A stretch of 64,000 nucleotides of DNA, taken from NCBI GenBank assembly GCA_049275655.1, contig JBASUY010000030.1, positions 124,001 through 188,000 on the forward strand, read 5' to 3'. Source of the stretch: Sherwoodlollariibacterium sp049275655. Lineage in GTDB: Bacteria > Omnitrophota > Gorgyraeia > Gygaellales > Profunditerraquicolaceae. The translations under genes and the position numbers were made by a program. Shown piece after piece: positions 42,633 through 51,993 of this stretch (the first letter of the stretch is position 1; every line of letters starts with the position of its first letter). The notes below the pieces were generated by a model. That model had not been told where the DNA came from and ran no database searches. It saw only the letters and a list, made by a program, of their open reading frames with translations.

Positions 42633-43646
42633 CTAACTTAACCTCTCTATCAGTTCTTTTTTTGTAGCAACTGCCGTGCCTAACTTACCTACGACTATAC
42701 CTGCAGCGTAATTAGCAATACGCGCCGCTTCTTCCCTGCTTGCCCCTACAGCTAAACTTAAAGCAAAGGTAGCAATTACCGTATCACCTGCGCCTGAGAC
42801 ATCAAATACCTGTTGAGCAACGGTAGGGATATGCGTTACCTTGCCTCTTTTCTCAAATAATCTAATCCCATTCTCCCCTAAAGTAACCAATAGTGAATCT
42901 AATCTTAAATACTCTAGTATCTTTCTTCCTGCCTTATCTATATCCTCGTCTGTAAAAAACTTATCTGAGTTAAGCTTTAACCTATTCTTAGCATCTTTTA
43001 TCTTTAGGCTTCTGACTGCATTCTCAAGCTCTTTGCGGTTAGGGGTTATTGAAGTAACCTTTTGGTAATACTGGAAATTATCCTCCTTAGGGTCAACTAA
43101 AATTATCTTTTTATGTTGACGGGCAAGGCGGATTAACATCTTAAGTAGCTGTGCATTAACTACTCCCTTGCCGTAATCTTCTATGATAATAGCATCCACG
43201 CCTTTTATATTCTTTTTAACAAAATTAAATAACTTAAGTATCAAGCCCTTTGATAACGGCTCTCTATGCTCCCAATCAACCCTAACAACCTGCTGATTTC
43301 CGGCGACTACGCGCGTCTTAACCGTAGTGCACCTATCCGGTAAAACAAAGACCCCCTTGGTATCTATACCTTCTTTTCTTAGGACCTTTAAGAGCACAGA
43401 AGCGTTTTTATCTTTTCCGATAACCCCGCATAAAGAAGCGCAAGCTCCGTAAGAGCTTATATTGTAAGCTACGTTAGATGCGCCGCCGGGGGCATGGGTT
43501 AATTTATTCGCCCAAACAACAGGAACAGGCGCTTCCGGAGATATCCTCTCTACACCCCCCCAGAGATACTCATCAAGTATTATATCCCCGATAACTAAGA
43601 CACGCGCTTTATTTAACCTTTTAACTATATCTATTAACCTTTTCAT
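42633..43646 (-). CDS. D-glycero-beta-D-manno-heptose 7-phosphate kinase (HldE kinase domain only)
   Basis: 337 residues, PfkB/ribokinase fold. RVLVIGDIILDEYLWG at the start, GGASNVAYNISSYGA, IIIEDYGKGVVN, and the C-terminal anion-hole signature DVSGAGDTVIATFAL. It matches the kinase half of HldE (RfaE1/HldA). The C-terminal adenylyltransferase domain is absent and must be a separate gene elsewhere, as must gmhA and gmhB. First gene downstream of the promoter at 43693-43720, heading the Kdo/Lpt transcript. Supplies activated heptose for the GT9 enzymes encoded upstream. Confidence 0.92.
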   Translation of the reverse strand: MKRLIDIVKRLNKARVLVIGDIILDEYLWGGVERISPEAPVPVVWANKLTHAPGGASNVAYNISSYGACASLCGVIGKDKNASVLLKVLRKEGIDTKGVFVLPDRCTTVKTRVVAGNQQVVRVDWEHREPLSKGLILKLFNFVKKNIKGVDAIIIEDYGKGVVNAQLLKMLIRLARQHKKIILVDPKEDNFQYYQKVTSITPNRKELENAVRSLKIKDAKNRLKLNSDKFFTDEDIDKAGRKILEYLRLDSLLVTLGENGIRLFEKRGKVTHIPTVAQQVFDVSGAGDTVIATFALSLAVGASREEAARIANYAAGIVVGKLGTAVATKKELIERLS

Positions 43647-43692
43647 CTCTTAGGAAAGTATTACCTGATTATCCGCTTCTTTAAGACTAATA

Positions 43693-43720
43693 ATTTTAGC
43701 ATAATTTTTTACTAATTCAA
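43693..43720 (-). promoter_or_regulatory. sigma-70-type promoter for the heptose/Kdo/Lpt operon
   Basis: Minus strand TTGAAT (43715-43720), 16-base spacer, TAAAAT (43693-43698) with TG one base before (extended -10). It lies in the 123-base gap before the heptose kinase gene, the longest gap in the LPS region. I see no convincing terminator in that gap. Confidence 0.6.
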
Positions 43721-43769
43721 ATACATATTTTTTACTACCTTTTTACCCTAAAGATAAGAAGGCTAAAGA

Positions 43770-45782
43770 CTACTTCAAGATATCCCGTGCGCAAGAAAGG
43801 GCATCTTCAATCGTAATTGCCTTAAGGCAGGCAAAAGTATTTTTACAGTTGTGCGCTAAACATTCAATACAACCTATGTCTTTATGCAATACCTTATCTT
43901 TTCTGCCTATTGGGCCCCAACGTTTAGGACTTAAACCGGGCTGGTTTCTACCGAATATAGCTATTACAGGGACTTCTAATGCTGAAGCAATATGCACCGG
44001 GCCTGAGTCATTTGATATAAGTAGGGTTGCCCTCTTTAATAAGCTTGCCAACTGCGAAAGAGACACACCCCCTGCCAAAGAGACTGCTTTAACCTGCATA
44101 TTATCAACTACCCTATCAACTAACTCTACGTCTTTAACCCCGGAGACAACTAATACCTTAAAACCATACTCAAGAGATAAGGTATCTGCTACTTGAGAAA
44201 ACCTCTCAACAGGCCAGACTTTAGAGGGACAACTCGCCGCAGGGTGAATAATTAAAAGCTTATCGCTCTTTTCTATGCCATTTATAGATAAAAACTCTTC
44301 TACCCATTTTTCTGATTCTTCTTTTATTGGCATAAAAAGAGACCTTTCTAAAGAATCTATGCCTATTAACTTTAATAAATCATTTGTATATTCTAATTCG
44401 TGTTTTTCTCCCAACTGCTTACGATGGATGGCTTTTTTTGTCAATAAAAATCCGAACTTCCTATTAAAACCCAACCTATTAGGAATACCTGCTAACCAAC
44501 TTATTAGATGCGCGCGATTAGTTGGATGCAGGATAAAAACTACATCAAACTTATACTTTCTTAAACCCCAAGAAAAAGCCAAAGTAGAAAGCCAACCCTT
44601 ATGCTTAGTATCCTTATCATAAGTTATAACCTTATCTAAATAAGGGTTACCATCAACAATATCTTTTGTATAAGAAGATACAATCATAGATATAAAAGCG
44701 TGCGGGTAATTTTGCCTTACGGCTTTAATAAAAGGGGTGGATAAAACTAAATCCCCTATCCTGTCTGTGCGTATGATTAATATCCGCTTATAAGGCAATC
44801 GTAGGTTTTTCTTTTTTTGCTCCTTGTCCCTTAACAGCCTCCTTACCCCTAATAAGACATCCTCTGCCTTTATATAATCAAAACACTCCCTTGCCTTTTT
44901 AAGGCATCCTGCCTTAGAGCAGGGACGGCAAAAAATTTCTTTTTTTACGATAAAGCTTTTTTCTGGCCACGGCCCATACTTAGCATCATCAGTAATGCCA
45001 AATATAGCAACTACCGGAATATTAAGGTAACTTGCAATATGCATTACAGCGCTATCATTACTAATTAATAACTCTGACCTCTTTAATATACAGGCAAGTT
45101 CTTGTAAACTCGTTTTGCCGGATAAATCCAAACAAGCAAGACCCAATGCGCCATTAATACGGTTACTTACCTCTTTATCCTTACTATCCCCTACCAGTAT
45201 AATTTTAAAATTATACTCCTTTATTAAATTAGATATAAGCTCTACGAATTTCTCTTCCTGCCAAACCTTAGTTTTACTTCGCGCCCCACAAGAAAGAACA
45301 ATAACCTTATCCTTATTATCTATCCCTGCCTTGCTTAAAATTGAATCTATCTGCTCTTTGTCTTGCCTGCTTATAGAAAAGAATGTCTTTGGAGAGTTAT
45401 CTTTTGGATTAAAGCCCGCGCGCAAAAGATGGCGCTCTTTCATATGCTTAATAGACCTTGGCATAAACCTAAAAGGAAAAATACCCCTTCTTACTTTAAG
45501 GAGAAACCCTAAGAATGTATCTTTAAGGTCTATGATTACATCAAAATTCTCCTTAAAAAGATTTATTGTAAGGCTTAACTTCTCCTGTAAAGTAGCCTTC
45601 TTATCATAGGAAATAAACTTAGTTATCTTGGGGTTACCGTAAAATACCTCCCCTACCTTCTTACTCCCTAAAACCGTAATATTAGAATCAGGAAACTCAA
45701 ACTGAACCCTATCTAAGACAGGAAGAGTAAGGACTGCGTCTCCTATATTGCTTAAGGTAATAAAGAGAATCTTCTTTTGCAT
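43770..45782 (-). CDS. tandem GT9 heptosyltransferase fusion
   Basis: 670 residues containing two complete GT9 (LPS ADP-heptose transferase) units. Unit 1 spans 1-318, starting KILFITLSNIGDAVLTLPVL and ending with the ADP-sugar-binding LLISNDSAVMHIASYLNIPV. Unit 2 spans about 331-670, starting RILIIRTDRIGDLVLSTPFI with LLISNDSGPVHIASALEVPV. Each unit ends in a four-cysteine cluster (CRPCSKAGCLKKAREC and CIECLAHNCKNTFAC) of the kind seen in heptosyltransferase II relatives. No stop or frameshift separates them. Probably adds two sugars in succession to the LPS inner core at the cytoplasmic face. 3'-most gene of the glycosyltransferase run. Confidence 0.9.
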   Translation of the reverse strand: MQKKILFITLSNIGDAVLTLPVLDRVQFEFPDSNITVLGSKKVGEVFYGNPKITKFISYDKKATLQEKLSLTINLFKENFDVIIDLKDTFLGFLLKVRRGIFPFRFMPRSIKHMKERHLLRAGFNPKDNSPKTFFSISRQDKEQIDSILSKAGIDNKDKVIVLSCGARSKTKVWQEEKFVELISNLIKEYNFKIILVGDSKDKEVSNRINGALGLACLDLSGKTSLQELACILKRSELLISNDSAVMHIASYLNIPVVAIFGITDDAKYGPWPEKSFIVKKEIFCRPCSKAGCLKKARECFDYIKAEDVLLGVRRLLRDKEQKKKNLRLPYKRILIIRTDRIGDLVLSTPFIKAVRQNYPHAFISMIVSSYTKDIVDGNPYLDKVITYDKDTKHKGWLSTLAFSWGLRKYKFDVVFILHPTNRAHLISWLAGIPNRLGFNRKFGFLLTKKAIHRKQLGEKHELEYTNDLLKLIGIDSLERSLFMPIKEESEKWVEEFLSINGIEKSDKLLIIHPAASCPSKVWPVERFSQVADTLSLEYGFKVLVVSGVKDVELVDRVVDNMQVKAVSLAGGVSLSQLASLLKRATLLISNDSGPVHIASALEVPVIAIFGRNQPGLSPKRWGPIGRKDKVLHKDIGCIECLAHNCKNTFACLKAITIEDALSCARDILK

Positions 45783-45792
45783 AGGTGTTTTT

Positions 45793-46815
45793 TTAAGATT
45801 TTATAGCCCTTAGGACATCATCAGGGGTAACCGCCTTCATACAACGGGCGTCTTTACACTTTAGGTTGTAGCAGGGGATTTTGCACCCGACATCCTCTTG
45901 TAAAATTATGGTATTCTTTGTTGGGTATGGCCCGGTAACTAAGGTAGAGGTAGGGCCAAAGAGGCAGATTATCTTTTTAGCCCCTACGCTATTTGCAATG
46001 TGTAAAGGGCCTGTATCAGCAGTAATAAAGAGGCTTGATTCTTTTGCCAAGGCGCCTAATTGCTTGATATTAAATACCCCACAGGAAATCGTCGGTTTAT
46101 GCTTCATCATCTCTTTTATCCGGTTAGCCAAGGCAATATCCTTATCCCCTCCGCTAATAACTATCTTTGCACCAAACCTTTCAATTAACTCATCGGATAG
46201 CTGCGCCCAGTATTCCTTTGGCCAACGCTTCAAGAGCCAGTTTCCCCCAGGGTTTATCACAACTAAAAAATTCCCCTTTTTGATAGAATGTTCCTTTAAA
46301 AACTCACTTACACGCTCTCTATCAAAATCAGAATAGTAAAACTCTAAATACCTATCCTCAACCCTAAAACCTCCTCTTTCAACAATATCCAAATAATAAT
46401 CTATCCTATGCAAAGAATCAACCGCAGGGGGAATAATCTTCTTAGTAAGCAAAAACCCCCTCTTTCTTGTGTAGTGCCCTATCCTCTCAGGGATACCAGC
46501 AAGGTAACAGATAAGCGCGCGGCTAAAAGAGCGATGCAAGAGAAAGACCATATCAAAACCCTTTGCCTTTAGGCTGCGTATAAACTTAAACCTCTTAAAT
46601 ATACTCTTATGCCTATCTTTTTCATCAAAAATAATAACCTCATCTAAGTTAGGGTTATCTTTTAGTATCGGATAACAACGGCTGGGGATAATACAGGCGA
46701 TAAAACTATCCGGAAAATTACGGCGTATATTCCTTATCGCAGCTGTAGAAAATAAAACATCCCCCAACCAATTAACATTAAAAATAAGTATCCTCTTTTT
46801 CTCTCTCCGCTTCAT
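45793..46815 (-). CDS. GT9 heptosyltransferase (WaaF-like)
   Basis: 340 residues, a single GT9 unit. ILIFNVNWLGDVLFSTAAIRN resembles the WaaF (heptosyltransferase II) start. VVINPGGNWLLKRWPKEYW is the nucleotide-diphosphate-heptose loop, and FITADTGPLHIANSVGAKKI with CLFGPTSTLVTGPYP the C-terminal sugar site. Four cysteines CKIPCYNLKCKDARC near the end. Transfers heptose or a similar sugar to the Kdo-lipid A acceptor. 2 bases after the GT4 gene. Confidence 0.92.
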   Translation of the reverse strand: MKRREKKRILIFNVNWLGDVLFSTAAIRNIRRNFPDSFIACIIPSRCYPILKDNPNLDEVIIFDEKDRHKSIFKRFKFIRSLKAKGFDMVFLLHRSFSRALICYLAGIPERIGHYTRKRGFLLTKKIIPPAVDSLHRIDYYLDIVERGGFRVEDRYLEFYYSDFDRERVSEFLKEHSIKKGNFLVVINPGGNWLLKRWPKEYWAQLSDELIERFGAKIVISGGDKDIALANRIKEMMKHKPTISCGVFNIKQLGALAKESSLFITADTGPLHIANSVGAKKIICLFGPTSTLVTGPYPTKNTIILQEDVGCKIPCYNLKCKDARCMKAVTPDDVLRAIKS

Positions 46816-46817
46816 AA

Positions 46818-47927
46818 TTAAATCCTCGTACTATCTTTAAGTACTTCAAGATAGACTGCTTCGGTATTTTTAACCATATCCAAACAGGAAAAATCCTTTA
46901 CAATGCCTTCGCGCGCCTGTAATCCTAACCTCAATGCCTTATCAGGATTAGTTATCAAATCAATTATTGCGCAAGATATCCCTTTAGGGTCCTTTGGTTT
47001 TACTAATAAGCCGTTTAATCCGTCTTTTATCAAGGTCTTTATCCCTCCTACTCTAGAACCTATAACTGCCAAACCCATGCTCATCGCCTCCATTAAAGCC
47101 AAACCTAACCCCTCTTCTAAAGATGGAAGGACAAAGATATCTATCGCCGAAAGGATATCTTTGGTATCCGTTGATTTAGGAATAAAAAAAACGCTCTCTT
47201 TAATCCCTAAAGAACTAACCAACTCTTCTAACTCTTTTTTAATCTTTCCTTCTCCGGCGATAAGAAGCTGAACGCCGGGAAAAGATAAGACAACATCTTT
47301 CATCGCCTCTATTAAAAACTTATGCCCCTTAACACCTGAAAGACGGGCTAATATACCTACTACGGTATTGGGCTTTAAGCCTAAATTTTGTTTAGCTTTA
47401 TCTTTAATTTCCTTAAGGACGGGAGAAAACCTATTAGTATCAATACCGTTACAGACTAAAAATATCCTCTCTAAGGAGAGGTTAAAATCTCTTACCAGAT
47501 GCTCTTCTACCTGACTACTTATGGCAATTACCTTTTCCCCCCAGCAAGGCATGAGCCTGCGCGAAAGTCGCCTCTTAAAAAAACCATGACAGGTAAAGAT
47601 ATGCCTTACCCCGGTTAACTTAGACAACAAACACCCTAAAACCTGTGTTGTGCGACTCTGAGAATGCACTATATCAAACTTATTCTCTTGAATTACCTTT
47701 AAGAGGATTAAAGCGCTGATTATTATCTTAGGGCTTATTTCATTCTTAGTCTTTAAAGGAACATTGTAATGAATAATCCCTTCTTTTCTAAACTTATAAA
47801 GTAGTTCTCCTCCAGAAGAAGCAATAGAGACGCTGTGCCCTAACCTTACTAAGCCTTTAGAAAGGGTTAAGATATAACTGGTAATCCCTCCGGTATTAAG
47901 GTGATTGAGTAAAAAAAGTATCTTCAT
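46818..47927 (-). CDS. GT4 family glycosyltransferase
   Basis: 369 residues, GT-B retaining enzyme. N-terminal FLLNHLNTGGITSYILTLSKG binds the acceptor side, and the donor site is GILARLSGVKGHKFLIEAM followed by EEGLGLALMEAMSMGLAVIG with the E-x7-E motif. No membrane span, so peripheral at the inner membrane. Donor sugar not predictable. Overlaps the GT4-GT9 gene upstream by four bases. Confidence 0.9.
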   Translation of the reverse strand: MKILFLLNHLNTGGITSYILTLSKGLVRLGHSVSIASSGGELLYKFRKEGIIHYNVPLKTKNEISPKIIISALILLKVIQENKFDIVHSQSRTTQVLGCLLSKLTGVRHIFTCHGFFKRRLSRRLMPCWGEKVIAISSQVEEHLVRDFNLSLERIFLVCNGIDTNRFSPVLKEIKDKAKQNLGLKPNTVVGILARLSGVKGHKFLIEAMKDVVLSFPGVQLLIAGEGKIKKELEELVSSLGIKESVFFIPKSTDTKDILSAIDIFVLPSLEEGLGLALMEAMSMGLAVIGSRVGGIKTLIKDGLNGLLVKPKDPKGISCAIIDLITNPDKALRLGLQAREGIVKDFSCLDMVKNTEAVYLEVLKDSTRI

Positions 47928-50011
47928 TTTAACAATTCTTCTATTGCCCTTACAACTTCCTCAGGAGTTATAGCCCGCATACATTTATTATGCCTGCACT
48001 TTGTCTTATAGCAAGCCCTGCAGATTAACTCCTTAAAGATAAGTTTACCTTTTTTTACTGCCGGCATATGCCGTAAAGGATCAGTCGGGCCGAAGAGGGC
48101 AATAACCGGAGTATCAACAGCCGAGGCAATATGCAAGGGGGAGGAGTCCGCTGAGATATATACTGCGCAACGTTTAATCAAAGCCGCCAGTTGATTAACA
48201 GAAGTCTTCCCGCAGGCGTTTATTATCTTAGTATTTTTAAGAGAAGCAGATATCCTCTCCGCATCCACGCAATCCTCTTCTGTCCCGGTTATAACCACCC
48301 TCATATTTTTTAACCCCAACTCATCGCAGAGTTTAATTATATGCTCCTTGGGCCAACATTTAGTAACCCATCTTTTGCTTGCGCTGATATTTAAACCGAT
48401 AATCTTTTGCTCCTTGCTTAACCACTCCTTATTCAGCAAGGCATCTATGTAATCCTCATCGCTCTTAGAAGGCCACAATTCTAAATGGTTGTCTAAAAGG
48501 CTTACTCCCAATAACTTTAAAATCCTAAACTGATGCTCTACGGGCGGTATCTTTGCCTTATCATCCTTAATCGTATGGTTAAGAAGAAATGAAAGCTTCT
48601 TATTATCATAGCCGTAACGACGGGGACTTAAGGAGAGAAAAGAGAGCGCGTGGCTTAAACGGTTATTCTGCAGGTCAATAACAAGGTCAAAACCCTTCTT
48701 CCTTAAAACCCTTGCTATCCTCAATAACCCCCTTAATCCCTTATCCTTATTTTTTACATCCACAATAATAAGCTCGTCAATATAAGGACAATTAAAGAGA
48801 AGATCCTTTGACTCCTCTGCGGTTAAAAGGCTTATCTTATGATGCGGGAACTTCCTTCTTATCTCCCTTAAGGCAGGGGTTGATAAGATAATGTCCCCTA
48901 AAGAGCTTAACTTGATGATTAAAAGATTGAAATTATTTAACGCCTCCTCATAAACCTTTAATGTTTTCTCTACCATAAGGTTGATATTATATTTCTCTTT
49001 GACCTTAACCAAGGCATTCTTAGATAAATAGGTAGCTAGCCCTACGTCTTTATAAAGTTTTACTACTGCCGAAGCCATACCCTTAGGGTCTGAAGGAGAG
49101 ACTAAGAGCCCGTTTTTTTCGTCTTCAATAATATCAACTACCCCGCCGACCTTAGTAGCCACCACCGGAACTCCTGCTGCCTGCGCTTCTATAATTACCC
49201 TTCCAAATGCCTCATGAGTAGTAGTAGCAAGAACCAAGAGGTCTAAATGCGAGAGTATCTGCGGAATATTCTTCTGCACCCCTAAAAACTCGGTAGAGTG
49301 GTCAAGCCCAAGCCTTCTTACTAAGACCTGTATTTGTTCTTTGTAGGCTTGACGGGATTGCGGTGCATCTCCTACTATCCAAATTTTAAGATAAGAGACC
49401 ACCTTGGCAACCCTAGCCATCGCCTTTATAAAAACTAAATGCCCTTTGATCGGAGTAATCCTGCCGATAATCCCTACATTAAAATACCCCCCTCTTTTTT
49501 CCTTAGGGCTGATATACTTAAACTTATCCGGGTCAACGCTACGCGGTATAAGCCGAATCCGCTCATGAGGAACAGAAAAATCCTCTATCATATGCCGGGC
49601 TATAATATTGCTTAAAACAATAACCCTCTTACCCCAGCCCATAACATAACTAAAAAGATGCTTCTTGTAATAACCGTGGCAAGTGGTAATAAAGGCTACT
49701 TGTGCCTTACGGGAAGCAAAATAGGCTATCCACGCTGGGACGCGCGAACGGGCATGAACAATATCTATTCTTTCTTTTTTAATTATCTCTACCAACGGGT
49801 TAATTGATTTAAGGATGCTAAAAAGAGACTTCTTATGTACCGGCAACTGATAATGCTTAGCCCCTACGCCCTCTAAATCCTTGACCAAATCCCCTCCGGC
49901 AGAGACAACAACTGCCTTATGCCCCAAGGAGACTAAACGCCTTGCTAAATCAAGCGTCCCTGTTTCAACCCCTCCTACATTTAATTCCGGCAATACCTGA
50001 AGTATATTCAA
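47924..50011 (-). CDS. GT4-GT9 fusion glycosyltransferase
   Basis: 695 residues. Residues 1 to about 350 are a GT4 enzyme (LPELNVGGVETGTLDLAR, GIIGRITPIKGHLVFIKAM, HEAFGRVIIEAQAAGVPVVA). From about 357 a GT9 unit begins (NLLIIKLSSLGDIILSTPAL) with ADSSPLHIASAVDTPVIALFG and terminal cysteines CRACYKTKCRHNKC. The two catalytic units belong to different families (retaining and inverting), so one polypeptide should build a two-sugar element. Similarity of its GT4 half to the following GT4 gene suggests duplication before the fusion. Confidence 0.88.
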   Translation of the reverse strand: MNILQVLPELNVGGVETGTLDLARRLVSLGHKAVVVSAGGDLVKDLEGVGAKHYQLPVHKKSLFSILKSINPLVEIIKKERIDIVHARSRVPAWIAYFASRKAQVAFITTCHGYYKKHLFSYVMGWGKRVIVLSNIIARHMIEDFSVPHERIRLIPRSVDPDKFKYISPKEKRGGYFNVGIIGRITPIKGHLVFIKAMARVAKVVSYLKIWIVGDAPQSRQAYKEQIQVLVRRLGLDHSTEFLGVQKNIPQILSHLDLLVLATTTHEAFGRVIIEAQAAGVPVVATKVGGVVDIIEDEKNGLLVSPSDPKGMASAVVKLYKDVGLATYLSKNALVKVKEKYNINLMVEKTLKVYEEALNNFNLLIIKLSSLGDIILSTPALREIRRKFPHHKISLLTAEESKDLLFNCPYIDELIIVDVKNKDKGLRGLLRIARVLRKKGFDLVIDLQNNRLSHALSFLSLSPRRYGYDNKKLSFLLNHTIKDDKAKIPPVEHQFRILKLLGVSLLDNHLELWPSKSDEDYIDALLNKEWLSKEQKIIGLNISASKRWVTKCWPKEHIIKLCDELGLKNMRVVITGTEEDCVDAERISASLKNTKIINACGKTSVNQLAALIKRCAVYISADSSPLHIASAVDTPVIALFGPTDPLRHMPAVKKGKLIFKELICRACYKTKCRHNKCMRAITPEEVVRAIEELLK

Positions 50012-50049
50012 CTTAAAAACTCTCCTATTAAGCTCTTTCTAAAATACCT

Positions 50050-51993
50050 CTATAAGAGCTTATTTAAATATTCTTTTACTAACTCATTGTCCCTTAATAA
50101 AGGAATTTGTGGCTTCTTTTCCCAAACCTTTTTTATACTCTCAGCTAAGTTATAACTTTCAGTTAAATAAATATATCCTCTATTAGAAAGATAGGACAAG
50201 AAGCTTTGATGTTTAGGGCTTAAAGACGGCTGCTTAAAGACAAAGACAAGCCTCTTACTGCTTACTGCCTCGGATATCATAGAAATACTCTCCGGGCTTA
50301 AAACAACTATACTGCTTAACCCCAAGATACCTTCTACTGCGCCGGGAAAATTATCCTCATTGGCTATGACCATAAGTTTAAGCTGCTTAAAACCGCTTAA
50401 CTCTTTTTTTAAGAGGCTCTCTACATCTTTACCCGTCCTGCGTGAAGTAGTAAAAAGTAAGTTTGCATCTAAAGATTCTGAGAGACTCTTTAACTCTTCT
50501 AAGGCTATTGCAATAGATTTAGAAGATAGTTTAAAGCGTTTGCTATCCCCTCCCACCAAAAAAGAGATATAAAAAGCATCTTTGTCTAATTTCCTCTTTT
50601 CTACCAAACCCTTTGATGCTTCCTCTAGCGTTTCTTCATTTATAAGGTTAAGAGTAGCGTCTGTAATAACCAAATTTTTTCTCTTCTTAAGCCTATCGTG
50701 TTTAGGGGCAATAACAAGGGTAAACCTGCTTAACCCAAAATAAGACGGACGCATTACTACTATGGACTTGCTTAAGTTCTCCTTAGAAAGTATAAGGTTT
50801 AGCCCTGCCAAAGAAGACCCGGTAGTTATTATAATATCCGAAGGCAAAGAAGCCAGCTCTTTAAATGAGTTGCGCGTTAAAAAATGCCTCAATGAAGAAA
50901 CCTTTATCCAACCTCCAAGCCCACCAAAAAAGAAGACACAGATACCGAATAAAAACCTAAAAAACTTATTTCTAAAAGCTGCCTCTACCTTAACAACCCT
51001 TACCTTAAAACCCTTCTTTACTAAAACCTCATTGACTAAATTAGCTACTGCCAAAGATTGGCGTATATGTCCTGCCTTTGCGTCGCTTATAATAAGCAGG
51101 TCCCTTACCTGCGAGCGCTTCCAAATCTTATAAGTCCATAAATACTCCTTGGGATTTTCAAGTATGAACCTTTCAAATATCTTAATAACCGCCTGCAAGT
51201 TTACTTTTATATCCTCCTCTTGGTTTAAAGTCCTTGATAAAATAATCTCATCTCCTGCCCAAACCTTTATCTTTGGCCCGTCTATGCGCTTAAAAAATAC
51301 CGGTATCAGAGGGACATTGTATTTTAAGGCGAGCTTTATTGCTCCTTTAGGCATGGAGGCGGGTTTGCCAAAAAAATCAACTAATACCCCTGTATCTGTC
51401 CCTTGGTCAACAGTCATCCCTACTGCCTCATTGTTATTCAAGGCGGCAACTACCTCCTTTATCCCTCCTTTACGGCTTATCACCCGACAACCTTTTCTTT
51501 TTCGGTAATCATTAAGCAAGTTATTAAGCCTTTCTAACCCCTGCTCTCTTATAAACATAGAAAAAGGAAATCCTAAATTAGCGGTAATGATGTTAGATAA
51601 CTCCCAACTCCCGGCGTGCACAGCGATAAGGATAACCCCCTTTTTCTTTTTGAAGGCATTTAGGACGTTATCCAGTCCGCCGATAGTTATAAACCTATCA
51701 ATATATTTTTTATCTATCTTAGGAATGAGAAATATCTCTATTAAACTCTGTCCAAAGGCTTGATAAAACTCTCTTGTTAAGCGTTTCAGGCAAGGTGCAA
51801 GGGACCTACCATAAAATGCCCTCTTTATATTTACGTAGGCTATTGACCTGTGTTTAGGGTCTAAAATATAAAAGATATCCCCTAATCTTCTGCCTAAGTA
51901 AAAACTTAAAGACAAAGGCAATGCCCTTATAAGAGGGCCTAAAATCTTAAAAAGAATACAGGCTAAGTAGTCTATTAAAGAATTCTTTTTCAT
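50050..51993 (-). CDS. LpxL-type acyltransferase fused to an ELM1/DUF1022 domain
   Basis: 647 residues. Residues 1-293 are a lipid A late acyltransferase: N-terminal membrane helix, HX4E motif in AVHAGSWELSN (H126, E131), GMTVDQGTDTGVLVDFFG, and a PKEYLWTYKIWKR end. From about 298 (LLIISDAKAGHIRQSLAVA) it is an ELM1-like GT-B-fold domain (DUF1022), with IITTGSSLAGLNL, VIAPKHDRL, VITDATLNLI, a SFLVGGDSKRF segment and VLSPESISMISEA. Free-standing ELM1-family proteins occur near lipid A genes in bacteria; a physical fusion to LpxL supports a role in lipid A or core modification. Overlaps lpxK by 47 bases. The ELM1 domain's reaction is unknown. Confidence 0.85.
   Translation of the reverse strand: MKKNSLIDYLACILFKILGPLIRALPLSLSFYLGRRLGDIFYILDPKHRSIAYVNIKRAFYGRSLAPCLKRLTREFYQAFGQSLIEIFLIPKIDKKYIDRFITIGGLDNVLNAFKKKKGVILIAVHAGSWELSNIITANLGFPFSMFIREQGLERLNNLLNDYRKRKGCRVISRKGGIKEVVAALNNNEAVGMTVDQGTDTGVLVDFFGKPASMPKGAIKLALKYNVPLIPVFFKRIDGPKIKVWAGDEIILSRTLNQEEDIKVNLQAVIKIFERFILENPKEYLWTYKIWKRSQVRDLLIISDAKAGHIRQSLAVANLVNEVLVKKGFKVRVVKVEAAFRNKFFRFLFGICVFFFGGLGGWIKVSSLRHFLTRNSFKELASLPSDIIITTGSSLAGLNLILSKENLSKSIVVMRPSYFGLSRFTLVIAPKHDRLKKRKNLVITDATLNLINEETLEEASKGLVEKRKLDKDAFYISFLVGGDSKRFKLSSKSIAIALEELKSLSESLDANLLFTTSRRTGKDVESLLKKELSGFKQLKLMVIANEDNFPGAVEGILGLSSIVVLSPESISMISEAVSSKRLVFVFKQPSLSPKHQSFLSYLSNRGYIYLTESYNLAESIKKVWEKKPQIPLLRDNELVKEYLNKLL

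Noticed and set aside
43647..43769. tRNA or small RNA in the 123-base gap before the heptose kinase gene
   Set aside because: No cloverleaf or T-loop sequence; the gap is AT-rich and holds a promoter-like element only.
45115..45609. 164-residue plus-strand open frame
   Set aside because: Antisense to the first GT9 unit; no start signal or recognisable motif.
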